This document shows positions 41,451 to 50,362 of a stretch of DNA of 64,000 nt, piece after piece. The notes below the pieces were generated by a model. The model made no database searches and had not been told where the DNA came from. It was given only the letters and a program-made list of their open reading frames with translations. Every line of letters starts with the position of its first letter. Position 1 is the stretch's first letter. The stretch covers positions 62,001-126,000 of the forward strand of contig NZ_JABBXA010000015.1 in the NCBI RefSeq assembly GCF_014161445.1, written 5' to 3'. This DNA comes from Microbispora sp. H13382. GTDB lineage: Bacteria; Actinomycetota; Actinomycetes; Streptosporangiales; Streptosporangiaceae. The translations under genes were made by a program, and so were the position numbers.

Positions 41451-42308
41451 TCAGCCCTTGACGGCCCCCGCGGTCAGGCCGCTGACGAGCTGGCGCTCGG
41501 CCACGGCGTAGAAGCCGAGGGCGGGCAGCATCGCGACCACGATGTAGGCCATGACCCGCGCGATGTCCGTCGCGTACTGCCCCTGGAACTGCTGGACGCC
41601 CAGCGGGATGGTGAAGAGACTGTCGTCGCTGAACACCACGAGTGGCAGCATGAACTGGTTCCAGCTGTTGACGACCGCCAGCACGGAGACCGTGGCGATC
41701 GCGGGCCGGGCCATCGGCAGCAGGATCCGCCAGAAGAAGCCGAATGACGTGCACCCGTCGAGGATCGCCGCCTCCTCGATCTCCCCCGGGATGGCCCGGA
41801 AGAAGCCACGAAGGATGATGATCGTCATCGGCATGCCGAAGGCCGCCTGCGGGAGGATCACGCCGAGCGGGTTGTCGAGCAGCCCGAACATCCGCAGCAG
41901 CACGAACAGCGGCAGGATCGCCACCGCGAACGGGAACATGAGCCCGGCGGCGAACATCGTGAACAGCGCCTCGCGCCCCCGGAAGGCGAACCGCGCGAAC
42001 ACGAAGGCCGCCATCGCGGACACCGCGACGACCACGAGCGTGGTCAGCACCGCGATGTACGTGCTGTTCCAGAGCATGCGCCAGAACGACGCGGAAGCCA
42101 GCACGCTCGTGTAGTTCTCCGGCATCCACGGGTCGGGCAGGCCCAGCGGGTTGCTCGACAGCTGCCGGGTGGTCTTGAAGCCGCCGAGCACGCCGTACAG
42201 CAGCGGGATGCCGACGAACAGCGCCGTGATCACGACGATCGCGTGCAGGGACAGGCTGCGCAGCGGACCGCCCGACGTCGGAGACTGCTTGTGACGGTTC
42301 GCGCTCAT
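41451..42308 (-). CDS. Carbohydrate ABC transporter permease (MalG-type)
   Basis: A 285-residue inner-membrane permease with six hydrophobic segments. The EAA loop is EIEEAAILDGCTSFGFFWRI (about residues 184-203), matching the consensus EAAxxDGAsxxxxFxxI that docks the ATPase. ATG 42308 overlaps the stop of the preceding permease gene as ATGA, so the two are co-translated. No ATPase gene is encoded in this cluster; in actinomycetes a shared MsiK-type ATPase elsewhere usually energises such importers. Confidence 0.9.
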   Translation of the reverse strand: MSANRHKQSPTSGGPLRSLSLHAIVVITALFVGIPLLYGVLGGFKTTRQLSSNPLGLPDPWMPENYTSVLASASFWRMLWNSTYIAVLTTLVVVAVSAMAAFVFARFAFRGREALFTMFAAGLMFPFAVAILPLFVLLRMFGLLDNPLGVILPQAAFGMPMTIIILRGFFRAIPGEIEEAAILDGCTSFGFFWRILLPMARPAIATVSVLAVVNSWNQFMLPLVVFSDDSLFTIPLGVQQFQGQYATDIARVMAYIVVAMLPALGFYAVAERQLVSGLTAGAVKG

Positions 42309-43231
42309 CGCTGGTCCCTCAGCACGGTGCTCGCTCCTTCGAGGTCGCGGCGCATGACGTATCTCTGGTAGAAGAGCGCGAACACGAGGCTGATGAAGAA
42401 CATCACCACGCTGATCGCACTCGCGTAGCCGACCTGGAAGCGTTTGAAGCCGAACTGGAACATCGTGACGGCCATGGTCTCGGAGGAGTGCGACGGGCCT
42501 CCACCGGTGATGATCCAGACCAGGTCGAACAGCTGGATCGCACCGATGACCGACAGGAACACGCTGATGCGGATCGTCGGGCCGAGCAGCGGCAGCGTGA
42601 CGTAGCGGAAGGTCTTCCAGCCCGTCGCGCCGTCGATCTGGGCGGCCTCGGTGAGCTCCCGCGGGATGCCCTGGCGTCCGGCGATGTACAGAATCATGTG
42701 GAAACCGAAGTATTTCCAGGTCATGACGATGAACACCGACATCATGACCGTCGACGGGTCGGCGAACCAGTCGAGCGGGTCGACTCCGAACCAGCCGAGG
42801 ATGTAGTTGGCCAGGCCGTCGGTGGGCGACAGGATCATCATGAACAGAACCGCGGTGATCGCCTCGGACAGCACGTACGGGGCGAAGAACAACAGGCGGA
42901 AGAACGCCCTGCCGTGGATCTTCTGGTTGAGCAGCATGGCGATGCCCAGCGAGAGGGGAAGCTGGATCGCCACCGACAGGATGATCAGCAGCAGGCCGCG
43001 CCACAGGTCACCCAGGAAGACCTCGTCCGCCAGCACACGGGTGAAGTTGGCCATGCCGACGAAGTCCGTCGGCAGCCCGCGCATGCCGTTCCACTTGAAG
43101 ACGCTCGCGTAGAAGGCGAGCAGGATCGGCGCCACGACGAGCCCGAAGAAGAGCACGAGGGCGGGGAGCAGGAACAGGAGGATCGTGGTGAACCCCCGGA
43201 GCCTGAGGCTCCGGGGTCTCGTCGTCTTCAC
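42305..43231 (-). CDS. Carbohydrate ABC transporter permease (MalF/UgpA-type)
   Basis: A 308-residue permease with six hydrophobic segments. Start GTG 43231. The coupling loop is ELTEAAQIDGATGWKTFRYV (about residues 193-212). It lies 7 bases after the solute-binding-protein gene and overlaps the next permease gene, completing the order SBP-MalF-MalG. The importer probably takes up an oligosaccharide; the identity is not readable. Confidence 0.9.
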   Translation of the reverse strand: MKTTRPRSLRLRGFTTILLFLLPALVLFFGLVVAPILLAFYASVFKWNGMRGLPTDFVGMANFTRVLADEVFLGDLWRGLLLIILSVAIQLPLSLGIAMLLNQKIHGRAFFRLLFFAPYVLSEAITAVLFMMILSPTDGLANYILGWFGVDPLDWFADPSTVMMSVFIVMTWKYFGFHMILYIAGRQGIPRELTEAAQIDGATGWKTFRYVTLPLLGPTIRISVFLSVIGAIQLFDLVWIITGGGPSHSSETMAVTMFQFGFKRFQVGYASAISVVMFFISLVFALFYQRYVMRRDLEGASTVLRDQR

Positions 43232-43238
43232 GCGGCAG

Positions 43239-44525
43239 TTACTCCGACTTCGCCGTTTCCGTGATGGCCTGCGCCACCTGCTCGGGCGTCTTGGTCCCGG
43301 CGATCAGCTGGGCCACGGAGTCGTTGACCTCCTGGCCGACGGCCGGCGGGTACGCCTGGTCGAGGTAGAGCTGGAACCCGGTGGCCCCGGCGAGGTTCTT
43401 CGCCACCACGCTCAGGTTCGGGTCCGTGACCGCGTCCTCCTCGCCCTTCAGCACCGGGAGCAGGCCGCCGGTTGCGACGGCCTTGCGGTGCTCGGTGCTC
43501 TCGGTGAGGAACTTCAGGAACTCGATCGCCTCGGGCGGAGCCTCCGACCCGATCGCGAAGCCGCCGCCGCCGCCGAAGGCGTCGGTGACCGCGCCCTTGC
43601 CGCCGTCCACGGCCGGGAAGGGGAAGAAGCCGAGGTCGTCGCCCAGGCCCTTGCCGGCGTCGTTCTGGACCGCGGGCGCCCACTGGCCCATCAGCTCCAT
43701 CGCGGCCTTGCCGTCACCCATGGTCGCGGCCTGACCGCCCGGGTCGCCGTACGTCGCGCCCAGGTAGCCCTTCTGGAACGGCTGGAGAGCGGCCAGTTCC
43801 TTCAGCTTCTGCCCCGCCTCCACGAAGGCCGGACCGGTGAAGTCCTTGCTCTCGCCCGCCTGCTTGAGGGCGTCGAGGCCACCGATGCGCATGGAGAGGT
43901 ACGCCCAGTAGTAGTGGCCGGGCCACTTGTCCTTGCCGGCGAGGGCGATCGGGGTGACTCCCGCCGCCTTCAGCTTCTTGACGTCGTCGACGAACTCCGA
44001 CCAGGTCCCCGGGGGCTCGGCGATCCCGGCCTTCTTGAACAGCGCCTTGTTGTACCAGAAGCCCACCATGCCGATGTCGTCCGGGATGGCGTACGTCTTG
44101 CCCTCGACCTGGTAGGCCGACAGCGCGGCGTCGGTGAAGGTGCCGATCCAGTCACCGGTGTCGGCGCTCAGGTCCTTGACCAGGCCCGCGTCGACCTGCT
44201 GGCCGAGCACGCCGCCGCCCCAGGTCTGGAAGATGTCCGGCGCCTTGCCGGACTGCGTGAGCGTCGTCAGCTTCGCCTTGAACGCCTCGTTCTCGTAGGG
44301 AACGCTCTTGATGGTGATGTTCGGGTGCTTGGCCTGGAAGTCCTTGATCGCCTGAGCGCCGTAGCTCTTCAGGGGGTCCGTGGTCCAGATGTTCCAGAAC
44401 TCGACGGTCACCTTGCCGCCGGCTGAGCTCTTGCTCTCGCCGGCGTCGTTCCCGGTACTACCACATCCCCCGAGGACCAGTGCTGACGCCGCCAGGAGCG
44501 CCGCACCTCGCCGACTCAACTTCAC
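43239..44525 (-). CDS. Extracellular sugar-binding lipoprotein of the ABC importer
   Basis: A 428-residue family-1 solute-binding protein. The signal peptide ends in the lipobox LVLGGC (Cys 21), so the protein is membrane-anchored by lipid. WNIWTTDP and FKAKLTTLTQSGKAPDIFQT are typical of oligosaccharide-binding proteins of this class. GTG 44525 has AAGGGAAA upstream. A perfect CCGAAACTTTCGG palindrome 25 bases upstream suggests repression by a LacI-type regulator. The CBM2 and LPMO genes in the window make a plant- or chitin-derived sugar likely; that is inference. Confidence 0.9.
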   Translation of the reverse strand: MKLSRRGAALLAASALVLGGCGSTGNDAGESKSSAGGKVTVEFWNIWTTDPLKSYGAQAIKDFQAKHPNITIKSVPYENEAFKAKLTTLTQSGKAPDIFQTWGGGVLGQQVDAGLVKDLSADTGDWIGTFTDAALSAYQVEGKTYAIPDDIGMVGFWYNKALFKKAGIAEPPGTWSEFVDDVKKLKAAGVTPIALAGKDKWPGHYYWAYLSMRIGGLDALKQAGESKDFTGPAFVEAGQKLKELAALQPFQKGYLGATYGDPGGQAATMGDGKAAMELMGQWAPAVQNDAGKGLGDDLGFFPFPAVDGGKGAVTDAFGGGGGFAIGSEAPPEAIEFLKFLTESTEHRKAVATGGLLPVLKGEEDAVTDPNLSVVAKNLAGATGFQLYLDQAYPPAVGQEVNDSVAQLIAGTKTPEQVAQAITETAKSE

Positions 44526-44549
44526 GGTGGTTTCCCTTCTGGATTCCGA

Positions 44550-44581
44550 CCGAAACTTTCGGCTTGCGCCCGATAGTTTCG
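44550..44581. promoter_or_regulatory. LacI-type operator pair upstream of the sugar ABC operon
   Basis: CCGAAACTTTCGG (44550-44562) is a perfect 13-bp palindrome; CGATAGTTTCG (44571-44581) is a degenerate copy. Their centres are 20 bp apart, two helical turns. CGAAA-N-TTTCG-like sites are typical of LacI-family regulators of carbohydrate uptake in actinomycetes. No LacI gene is present in the window. Confidence 0.55.
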
Positions 44582-44885
44582 CGATGTGGCGTACGTTACA
44601 GTGGGGTAAGGCTCAGATCAACGGCTGTTGTCCACCTGTTACGCATGGTCGGCGGCGATGGACAAGACGATCGGCTCATGGCGCCCAAAAGGGATGAATA
44701 GGCAGTAATCAGGCGGCATTAACGGACAGCCGAAACCAGGGCGGGGCCCAGCCGGGGAATGGGCGACGCGCGGAGGCGTGTACGAAAACACCGCTCGCCA
44801 CGAAACGTAAACTCGCGCACAGCAGTCATAAGCCATGCACGCGGAGGAACCCGGACGTTGCCGGGTGAGGATGCGACGAAAAACG
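44582..44885. other. Intergenic region between sugar importer and conservon
   Basis: A 304-base gap, part of a 360-base stretch without a gene. It is less GC-rich than its surroundings and holds ACCCGG/CCGGGT arms (44849-44866) that could terminate the conservon operon. No coding frame is convincing. Confidence 0.5.
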
Positions 44886-45485
44886 TCAGCGGGCGGTGGC
44901 GGTGGGACGCTTTCCGTAGGCGTGCTTGACGAGCTCGATCAGGACTTCCTTGCCCGATTCCCGCTTGCGCGCGTCGCACAGCATGATCGGCACGTCCCCG
45001 CCGAGGTTGAGGGCGAGCTTGACCTCGTCCAAATCGAAGACCGGGGCGCCCTCGAAGCAGTTGACCGCGACGACGAAGGGCGTGCCGCGCCGCTCGAAGT
45101 AGTCGACGGAGGGGAAGCAGTCGGCGAGCCTGCGGGTGTCGGCCAGCACGACCGCGCCGAGCGCTCCCCGGGCGAGCTCGTCCCAGACGAACCAGAACCG
45201 CTCCTGGCCGGGGGTGCCGAAGAGATAGAGGACGAAGTCCTGCCCGATGCTGATCCGGCCGAAGTCCATGGCCACCGTGGTGGTGGACTTCGCCTCGACC
45301 CCGGACAGGTCGTCCACGCCGACGCTGCGGTCGGTCAGCGTCTCCTCCGTGCGCAGCGGCCGGATCTCCGACACCGCGCCGACCATCGTCGTCTTGCCCA
45401 CCCCGAAACCCCCGGCGATCAGCAACTTGATCGCCGTGGGCATCTTCGGGGGGGCCTGCGGCGAATCAGAGCGCCCGAAGGCCAT
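44886..45485 (-). CDS. cvnD: Conservon GTPase CvnD
   Basis: A 199-residue small GTPase of the MglA/Ras-like type. The P-loop is AGGFGVGKTT (residues about 24-33), switch II is FGTPGQERFWF (about 91-101) with the Gln usual in Ras, and VAVNCF replaces the NKxD motif (about 140-145), as usual in CvnD. It is the last gene of a four-gene conservon and overlaps the DUF742 gene by 20 bases. In Streptomyces, CvnA-D form a membrane-bound complex resembling eukaryotic GPCR/G-protein systems that influence development and antibiotic production. Confidence 0.9.
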   Translation of the reverse strand: MAFGRSDSPQAPPKMPTAIKLLIAGGFGVGKTTMVGAVSEIRPLRTEETLTDRSVGVDDLSGVEAKSTTTVAMDFGRISIGQDFVLYLFGTPGQERFWFVWDELARGALGAVVLADTRRLADCFPSVDYFERRGTPFVVAVNCFEGAPVFDLDEVKLALNLGGDVPIMLCDARKRESGKEVLIELVKHAYGKRPTATAR

Positions 45486-45840
45486 CGAGCACCGCCTTGT
45501 ACATCCGCTCGTCGAGCACGTCCGTCTCCGGTTGGGGCTGCTGCACGGCCAAGAAACCCCGGTCGAACAGGTCGCCGAGGAGGACCCGGACGATCCCGGC
45601 CGGCAGGTCCAGATGGGCCGCGATCTCCGCGACCGACAGCGGCCTGCGGCACAGCCGCACGATCGCCTGGTGCTCGGGGTCCAGTCCGATCTCCGTCCCC
45701 GTGGTGGGCCGGATCGTCACCGCGAGCGAGATGAGGTCGAAGCGGTCCTGCGCCTCCGTACGGCCGCGTGCGATCACGTACGGCCGGATGGTCGGCGCGT
45801 CGAGTAAGCGCTCCTCGTCCGGGTGCCATCCGGCGTTCAC
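45466..45840 (-). CDS. cvnC: DUF742 protein CvnC
   Basis: A 124-residue protein with RPYVIARGRTEA near the N terminus and LDPEHQAIVRLCRRPLSVAEIAAHLDLP in the centre (residues about 53-80, quoted in parts: RPLSVAEIAAHLDLP), the DUF742 winged-helix-like fold. GTG 45840 overlaps the upstream stop. CvnC interacts with CvnD in the conservon complex. Confidence 0.9.
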   Translation of the reverse strand: MNAGWHPDEERLLDAPTIRPYVIARGRTEAQDRFDLISLAVTIRPTTGTEIGLDPEHQAIVRLCRRPLSVAEIAAHLDLPAGIVRVLLGDLFDRGFLAVQQPQPETDVLDERMYKAVLDGLRAL

Positions 45841-46259
45841 AGGCGGACCTCGCTCCCCGTCGTGGTGCGGGCGGGCGAGGTGAGGTACTGCCCGACGCGC
45901 GCGACGAGCATGGCCATCTCGTAGGCCACCAGGCCGACGTCGGCGTCTCCCGTGCAGAGCACGGCCAGGCAGGCGCCCTTGCCCGCCACGGTCACGAGCA
46001 GGTAGGCCGACTTCATCTCCACGATGGTCTGCCGTACGGGCCCGCCCTGGAAGCGCTCGCCGACACCGCGCGCGAGGCTCTGCAGGCCGGAGGCGACGGC
46101 GGACAGGTGCTCGGCGTCCTCCACGCGCAGGCCCTGCGAGCCGGCCAGCAGCAGGCCGTCGTTGGACAGCACGATGCCGTGCTCCACCTCACGGATCCGT
46201 GCGACGAGGTCGTCGAGCAGCCACGCGAGGTCCGCGGAGGCCCCGGTCTTCTGCGTCAC
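45837..46259 (-). CDS. cvnB: Roadblock/LC7 protein CvnB
   Basis: A 140-residue Roadblock/LC7 domain protein (LAWLLDDLVARIREVEHGIV, then LSNDGLLLAGSQGL). It is the expected GTPase-activating or scaffold partner of CvnD, comparable to MglB. GTG 46259 overlaps the cvnA stop as GTGA. Confidence 0.9.
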   Translation of the reverse strand: MTQKTGASADLAWLLDDLVARIREVEHGIVLSNDGLLLAGSQGLRVEDAEHLSAVASGLQSLARGVGERFQGGPVRQTIVEMKSAYLLVTVAGKGACLAVLCTGDADVGLVAYEMAMLVARVGQYLTSPARTTTGSEVRL

Positions 46260-48553
46260 AGGTTGTCCTCCTCTTCGCCGAGCAGCTTCGCGGCCTCGGA
46301 CCTGCCGCGCCTCGTCCCCGACTGGAACGAGCCCATGATCTTACGGATGTCGTCGGGCGAGCGGTCCTCGTCGTCCGCCCCGGTCTCGCGCCTCGGCTCC
46401 TCGGCGAGCGCGGGGGCGAGGTTCGCCTGCGGCACCCGGAACGGCAGCCCCGACGGGGTGAACCCGCCGGTGGACGCGAGCGAGTCCGGCTCGGCACCGC
46501 CGGAGGGTGGCCCGCTCGGCACGGGCCTGGGCGGCTCGGGAGCCCTCGGCACGGGAACCACCTCCTGCACTGGTCCGGGAACCGCGTCGGGCACGCCCAC
46601 CAGGGCGATCTTCCGAGCAGCGGGCTCCCGCCGTCCGAGACCGTGACCGGTCTCCTCCTCCGGCGCGTCGTTCTCGCCCTCGATGACGAGGTCGCGGGGC
46701 AGCAGCACGACCGCGGTCGTGCCGCCGTACGGCGACGCCTTGAGCGACACCCTGATGCCGTGCCGCTCGGCCAGGCGGCTGACGACGTACAGCCCGAGCC
46801 TGGCGGTGCTCGACAGGTTGAACTCGGGCGGGTCGGCGATCCGCTGGTTGGTCGCCTCCAGGTCCTCGGCGCTCATCCCGAGGCCGCGGTCCTCGATCTC
46901 GATCGCGTACCCGCTGGCCACCGCCTGGCCGCCCACCTGCACCATGGTGTACGGCGGGGAGAACGACACCGCGTTCTCGATCAGCTCGGCGAGCAGGTGG
47001 ATGACGTCGCCCACCGCGCGTCCGATAAGCGCGGTCTCCCCCATCGGCATCACGGTGACGCGGGTGTAGTCCTCGACCTCCGCCAGCGCGCCGCGCACGA
47101 CGTCGACCATCGGCACCGAGCGCCGCCACGCGCGGGCGGGGGACGCCCCGGACAGGACGATGAGGTTCTCCGCGTTGCGCCGCATGCGGGTGGCGAGGTG
47201 GTCGATGCGGAACAGGTCCTTCAGCTCGGCCGGGTCCGACTCGCGCCGCTCCATCACGTCGAGCAGCGTGAGCTGGCGGTGCACGAGCGACTGCGTCCGC
47301 CGGGCGAGGCTGAGCAGGATGTCGCGGATGCTCTGCCGGAGCTGGGCCTCCTCGACGGCGGTGCGGATCGCGGTCTCCTGCACGGTGTTGAACGCCGCAC
47401 CCACCTGGCCGATGACGTCGGGCCCGAAGTCGAGCGGCGGCGCCTCGGCCTTGACGTCGACCTTCTCGCCCTGGGCGAGCCGGGAGACCACCCCGGGCAG
47501 CCGCTCGTTGGCCAGCTCGAGCGCGGCCTCGCGCAGCTTCTCCAGCTGGCGCACCAGCGCCCGGGCCGTGGTGACCGACAGGACGATCGACGCGATGACC
47601 GCCACGAGGCCGAGCACACCCGCCAGCACCAGCCGGATGATGACGCCGGCGGCGACGGGGGTCGCCCGGTCGATCATCTTCTCGCCCGCGCCGCTGACCA
47701 CGTCGTGCAGCTGGGTCAGGACGGCCGACGTCGCCGACTGCCACTGCTCTCCGCCGACGGGCACGCGCAGGCCGGGCCGGCCCTGCTGCGCGACCAGATC
47801 CTCCAGGCTGTGGAGCCGGGCGAGCGCGGCGCTCTTCTGCAGCCGCTGGTAGACGTCGGGAAGCGGCTCCTCCAGGTCGGCCTGCGCGAGGTCCATCACG
47901 TTGCGCTCGGCGCCGACGAGCTGGGTGAACTGGGCGACCTCCGCCTGGCCGAACCTGCCCGTCGCGATGACGCCGGCCAAAAGCGCGTCTTCACGCGAGA
48001 TAAGTTCCCGTGCCCAGTTGAGGCTGATAAGTGTCCGCGTGTCTTTCGCGAGCTCGTCGTCGTCGAGCGTGGCGAGCGAATAGTAGGTCTGGAAGAGGGA
48101 GTCGATGGGGTCGTTGTAGGCCTCGATGGCCCTGTTCCGGTCCACCTGGCGCGCGTCCACCGCGTGCCGCGCGGAACCGAGCTGGTCGAGCTGCCGGAAC
48201 GTGCGGTCGATCCGTCTCCGGAGTTCGTCGGTCGCCGCGAACCGCATGATGTCGGTCCTCGTGAGCCTGCGGAACTCGCCCGCGGCGGCGTCCGTACGGC
48301 CGCGCTGCACGGCGAGGTCGGCGGACGGGACCAGCGCCGGGTTCACCAGGCGGGAGACCGACAGGCGCCGCTCCTTCTGCAGCTCCAGCAACAGGGACTC
48401 ACTCGGCTGGGCGACGTTGCTGTCGTAGACCGCCACCCACGCGAGGTTGAGACCGTCCCGCACGGTCACCCACGCGGCGAAGACCCACAGGGCCGCAAGC
48501 GACACGAGCAAGGCCGTGACTTTGGTCCGCACGCGCGAGTTGCGGAAGCGCAT
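46256..48553 (-). CDS. cvnA: Conservon sensor histidine-kinase-like protein CvnA
   Basis: A 765-residue membrane sensor. ATG 48553 is preferred over the TTG at 48565 because GGTGGG lies 5 bases upstream. An N-terminal membrane segment (VTALLVSLAALWVFAAWV), a nitrate/nitrite-sensor-like extracellular domain (about residues 40-300), a second membrane segment (LVLAGVLGLVAVIASIVL) and a HAMP region precede the kinase-like domain. ELIENAVSFSPP (N box) and RGLGMS (G box) mark the ATP-binding part. The region preceding the N box has no clear phospho-accepting H box, as is usual in CvnA. The last about 120 residues are Pro-rich and disordered. First gene of the conservon. Confidence 0.9.
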   Translation of the reverse strand: MRFRNSRVRTKVTALLVSLAALWVFAAWVTVRDGLNLAWVAVYDSNVAQPSESLLLELQKERRLSVSRLVNPALVPSADLAVQRGRTDAAAGEFRRLTRTDIMRFAATDELRRRIDRTFRQLDQLGSARHAVDARQVDRNRAIEAYNDPIDSLFQTYYSLATLDDDELAKDTRTLISLNWARELISREDALLAGVIATGRFGQAEVAQFTQLVGAERNVMDLAQADLEEPLPDVYQRLQKSAALARLHSLEDLVAQQGRPGLRVPVGGEQWQSATSAVLTQLHDVVSGAGEKMIDRATPVAAGVIIRLVLAGVLGLVAVIASIVLSVTTARALVRQLEKLREAALELANERLPGVVSRLAQGEKVDVKAEAPPLDFGPDVIGQVGAAFNTVQETAIRTAVEEAQLRQSIRDILLSLARRTQSLVHRQLTLLDVMERRESDPAELKDLFRIDHLATRMRRNAENLIVLSGASPARAWRRSVPMVDVVRGALAEVEDYTRVTVMPMGETALIGRAVGDVIHLLAELIENAVSFSPPYTMVQVGGQAVASGYAIEIEDRGLGMSAEDLEATNQRIADPPEFNLSSTARLGLYVVSRLAERHGIRVSLKASPYGGTTAVVLLPRDLVIEGENDAPEEETGHGLGRREPAARKIALVGVPDAVPGPVQEVVPVPRAPEPPRPVPSGPPSGGAEPDSLASTGGFTPSGLPFRVPQANLAPALAEEPRRETGADDEDRSPDDIRKIMGSFQSGTRRGRSEAAKLLGEEEDNL

Positions 48554-48621
48554 AACACCCACCAAGGGACATATGAAGAGCCGTCATAGCGCGTTTCCCG
48601 GCGATTAACCAGAAGCTCATC

Positions 48622-48680
48622 GCTAGGGCGGCGGACATCGCCCAACATTTTATAGCCGCGCCACGCCCCGCCACCCTAGC
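48622..48680. promoter_or_regulatory. Inverted repeat flanking a TATAAAAT element upstream of cvnA
   Basis: GCTAGGGCGGCGG (48622-48634) and CCGCCACCCTAGC (48668-48680) match in 12 of 13 positions as inverted repeats. The 33-base interval contains, on the minus strand, TATAAAAT, a good -10. The arms could be a regulator site around the conservon promoter, or a terminator for the terpene operon. Confidence 0.45.
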
Positions 48681-48775
48681 AATGGACAGAAAATCGCTCA
48701 AGGCCGCATTATGTACGCCATTTGGGGCAAATGTACGAATGTATGCCTATATAGCGTGATCAAGCGACCCGTTGA

Positions 48776-50362
48776 TCATAGTTGACGCTGCCTGCCGACA
48801 ACAAGTCGACTGGACTGTGCGAGGTGCAGGGCGGCGAGGATCGCGGCTCTGACCACCGCACCCGGTAGGTAGAGGTCCTTGTCGTGCCACAGCGGCGGAT
48901 CGTCGGCCTCGCCCGCTCCGAGTAGGTAGTCGTACCCTCTGGCTGCAGCCTCCGCGACGAGCCCGTCCTCCCCGGTAAGCAGCAGCAGTTGCATGGCGTA
49001 GGCCGTCTCCTCCCGGGTGCCGCCCCAGCGGCCCCAGGATCCGTCGGCCCGCTGGGTCTCCAGCACCCATCGCACGGCCCGCCGTACGGAGGACGCACAG
49101 CCGGCGCCGCCGAAGGCGTCCAGCGCCAGCGCGCAGGAGACGGTCGCGTAGTAGGGCGAGGCGTGCCAGCGGTCGTCCCACCAGCCCTCCGGCCGCTGGC
49201 GCTCGCGGAGCCAGGCCCCGATCGCGTCCATGTCGGACCGGTAGCGCTCGGCGGCCTCCGGCCGCACCGCCGCGTACTGCCCCAGCGCGTCGAGCACGTG
49301 GGCGTTCACGCTGACCGACGACCCCTCCTCCCCCTGCCAGGTGCAGAAGTGGGTGTCCGTGCGGAAGGCCCACAGGCTGTCCGGCTCGTACGGCATGCCG
49401 AGGAGCGCGAGGGCGTACAGGGCGACCGACGTGGTGTCGGCGTCCGGCGGCAGACCGGCGCCGGCGGGCGTGCCGACCGGCTGGATCGCGGCCCGCAGGT
49501 CCGCCAGCATCTCCGGCGGCACCTCGAAGGGGATCCCCGCGCGGGCGAGCCAGCTCAGCACCCAGCCGCGCTCGAAGACCGTGATCGGAAGGCCCACCGG
49601 GACCGGCCCGCCGTACCGTCGCGCGACCGCCTCCAGGTGCTGCCTGGCCGCGGTGCCCGGATCCGGCAGCGCACGGCCGCCGAGCCAGGCGGCGGTGGCG
49701 GCCGGGGACGCGCCGACGGTGCCGATCGAGGTCGGCTGGACGCCCGGGGCCCCGTGGGCGGCGGGACCGGCCGTCTCCAGCGCGTGCATGAGCTTCTGCG
49801 GCAGTTCCGCGCCCGAGCCGACCCTCGACCTGACCGCGGCGAGCGTGTGGTCGTTCATGCCCGGGGGCAGCCGCAGCCTCGGGCGTCCGGCGAGATGCGG
49901 CACATCCCGGTCGGCCAGCGTGTCCAGGTGCGCGTTGACCAGCTCGACCAGCGCGGGCACGATCAGCTCGATCGCCGGCATGTCGGGGAACAGCGGCGCG
50001 GCGCCCCGCGGCGGCCAGCCGAGCAGCCAGTCCAGCCCTCGGCCGGCCGCCCGCGAGAGCGTCTCCCGATCGGGGTCCCCCCGCGACAGCGCGCACAAGA
50101 GCGCCTCGGTCGCGCTCAACGTGGGGACGAGGGCGTACCCGTCCGGCCCGCCCCAGCGGCCGTCGGGCCGCTGGCCGTCCAGCAGGAACCGCACCCGTTC
50201 CGCGTGGCCCACCAGCCACGGCGCCAGGCTCACCAGCCGCCCGGTCTCGTACACGGAGGGGGAGACCGTGCCCCACGGCCGGACCATGAGATCGGCGACC
50301 AGTTCGGCGGCCGCGGCCGCCACGTCGATCGCCTTGGGGAAAGTCAGGCCGCCGACGCTCAC
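48776..50362 (-). CDS. Class II terpene cyclase (squalene-hopene/labdane cyclase-like)
   Basis: A 528-residue cytosolic cyclase from GTG 50362, overlapping the upstream synthase stop as GTGA. The acid motif is PPDADTTSV near residue 305: DxDT in place of the usual DxDD, with the middle, catalytic Asp kept. QW-like repeats (QRPDGRWGG, QRPEGWWDD, QRADGSWGRWGG) occur at about 64-72, 390 and 435. The length matches bacterial class II diterpene cyclases, which are shorter than squalene-hopene cyclases. It would protonate and cyclise a C20 (or C15) prenyl diphosphate to a labdane-type intermediate. Confidence 0.85.
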   Translation of the reverse strand: MSVGGLTFPKAIDVAAAAAELVADLMVRPWGTVSPSVYETGRLVSLAPWLVGHAERVRFLLDGQRPDGRWGGPDGYALVPTLSATEALLCALSRGDPDRETLSRAAGRGLDWLLGWPPRGAAPLFPDMPAIELIVPALVELVNAHLDTLADRDVPHLAGRPRLRLPPGMNDHTLAAVRSRVGSGAELPQKLMHALETAGPAAHGAPGVQPTSIGTVGASPAATAAWLGGRALPDPGTAARQHLEAVARRYGGPVPVGLPITVFERGWVLSWLARAGIPFEVPPEMLADLRAAIQPVGTPAGAGLPPDADTTSVALYALALLGMPYEPDSLWAFRTDTHFCTWQGEEGSSVSVNAHVLDALGQYAAVRPEAAERYRSDMDAIGAWLRERQRPEGWWDDRWHASPYYATVSCALALDAFGGAGCASSVRRAVRWVLETQRADGSWGRWGGTREETAYAMQLLLLTGEDGLVAEAAARGYDYLLGAGEADDPPLWHDKDLYLPGAVVRAAILAALHLAQSSRLVVGRQRQL

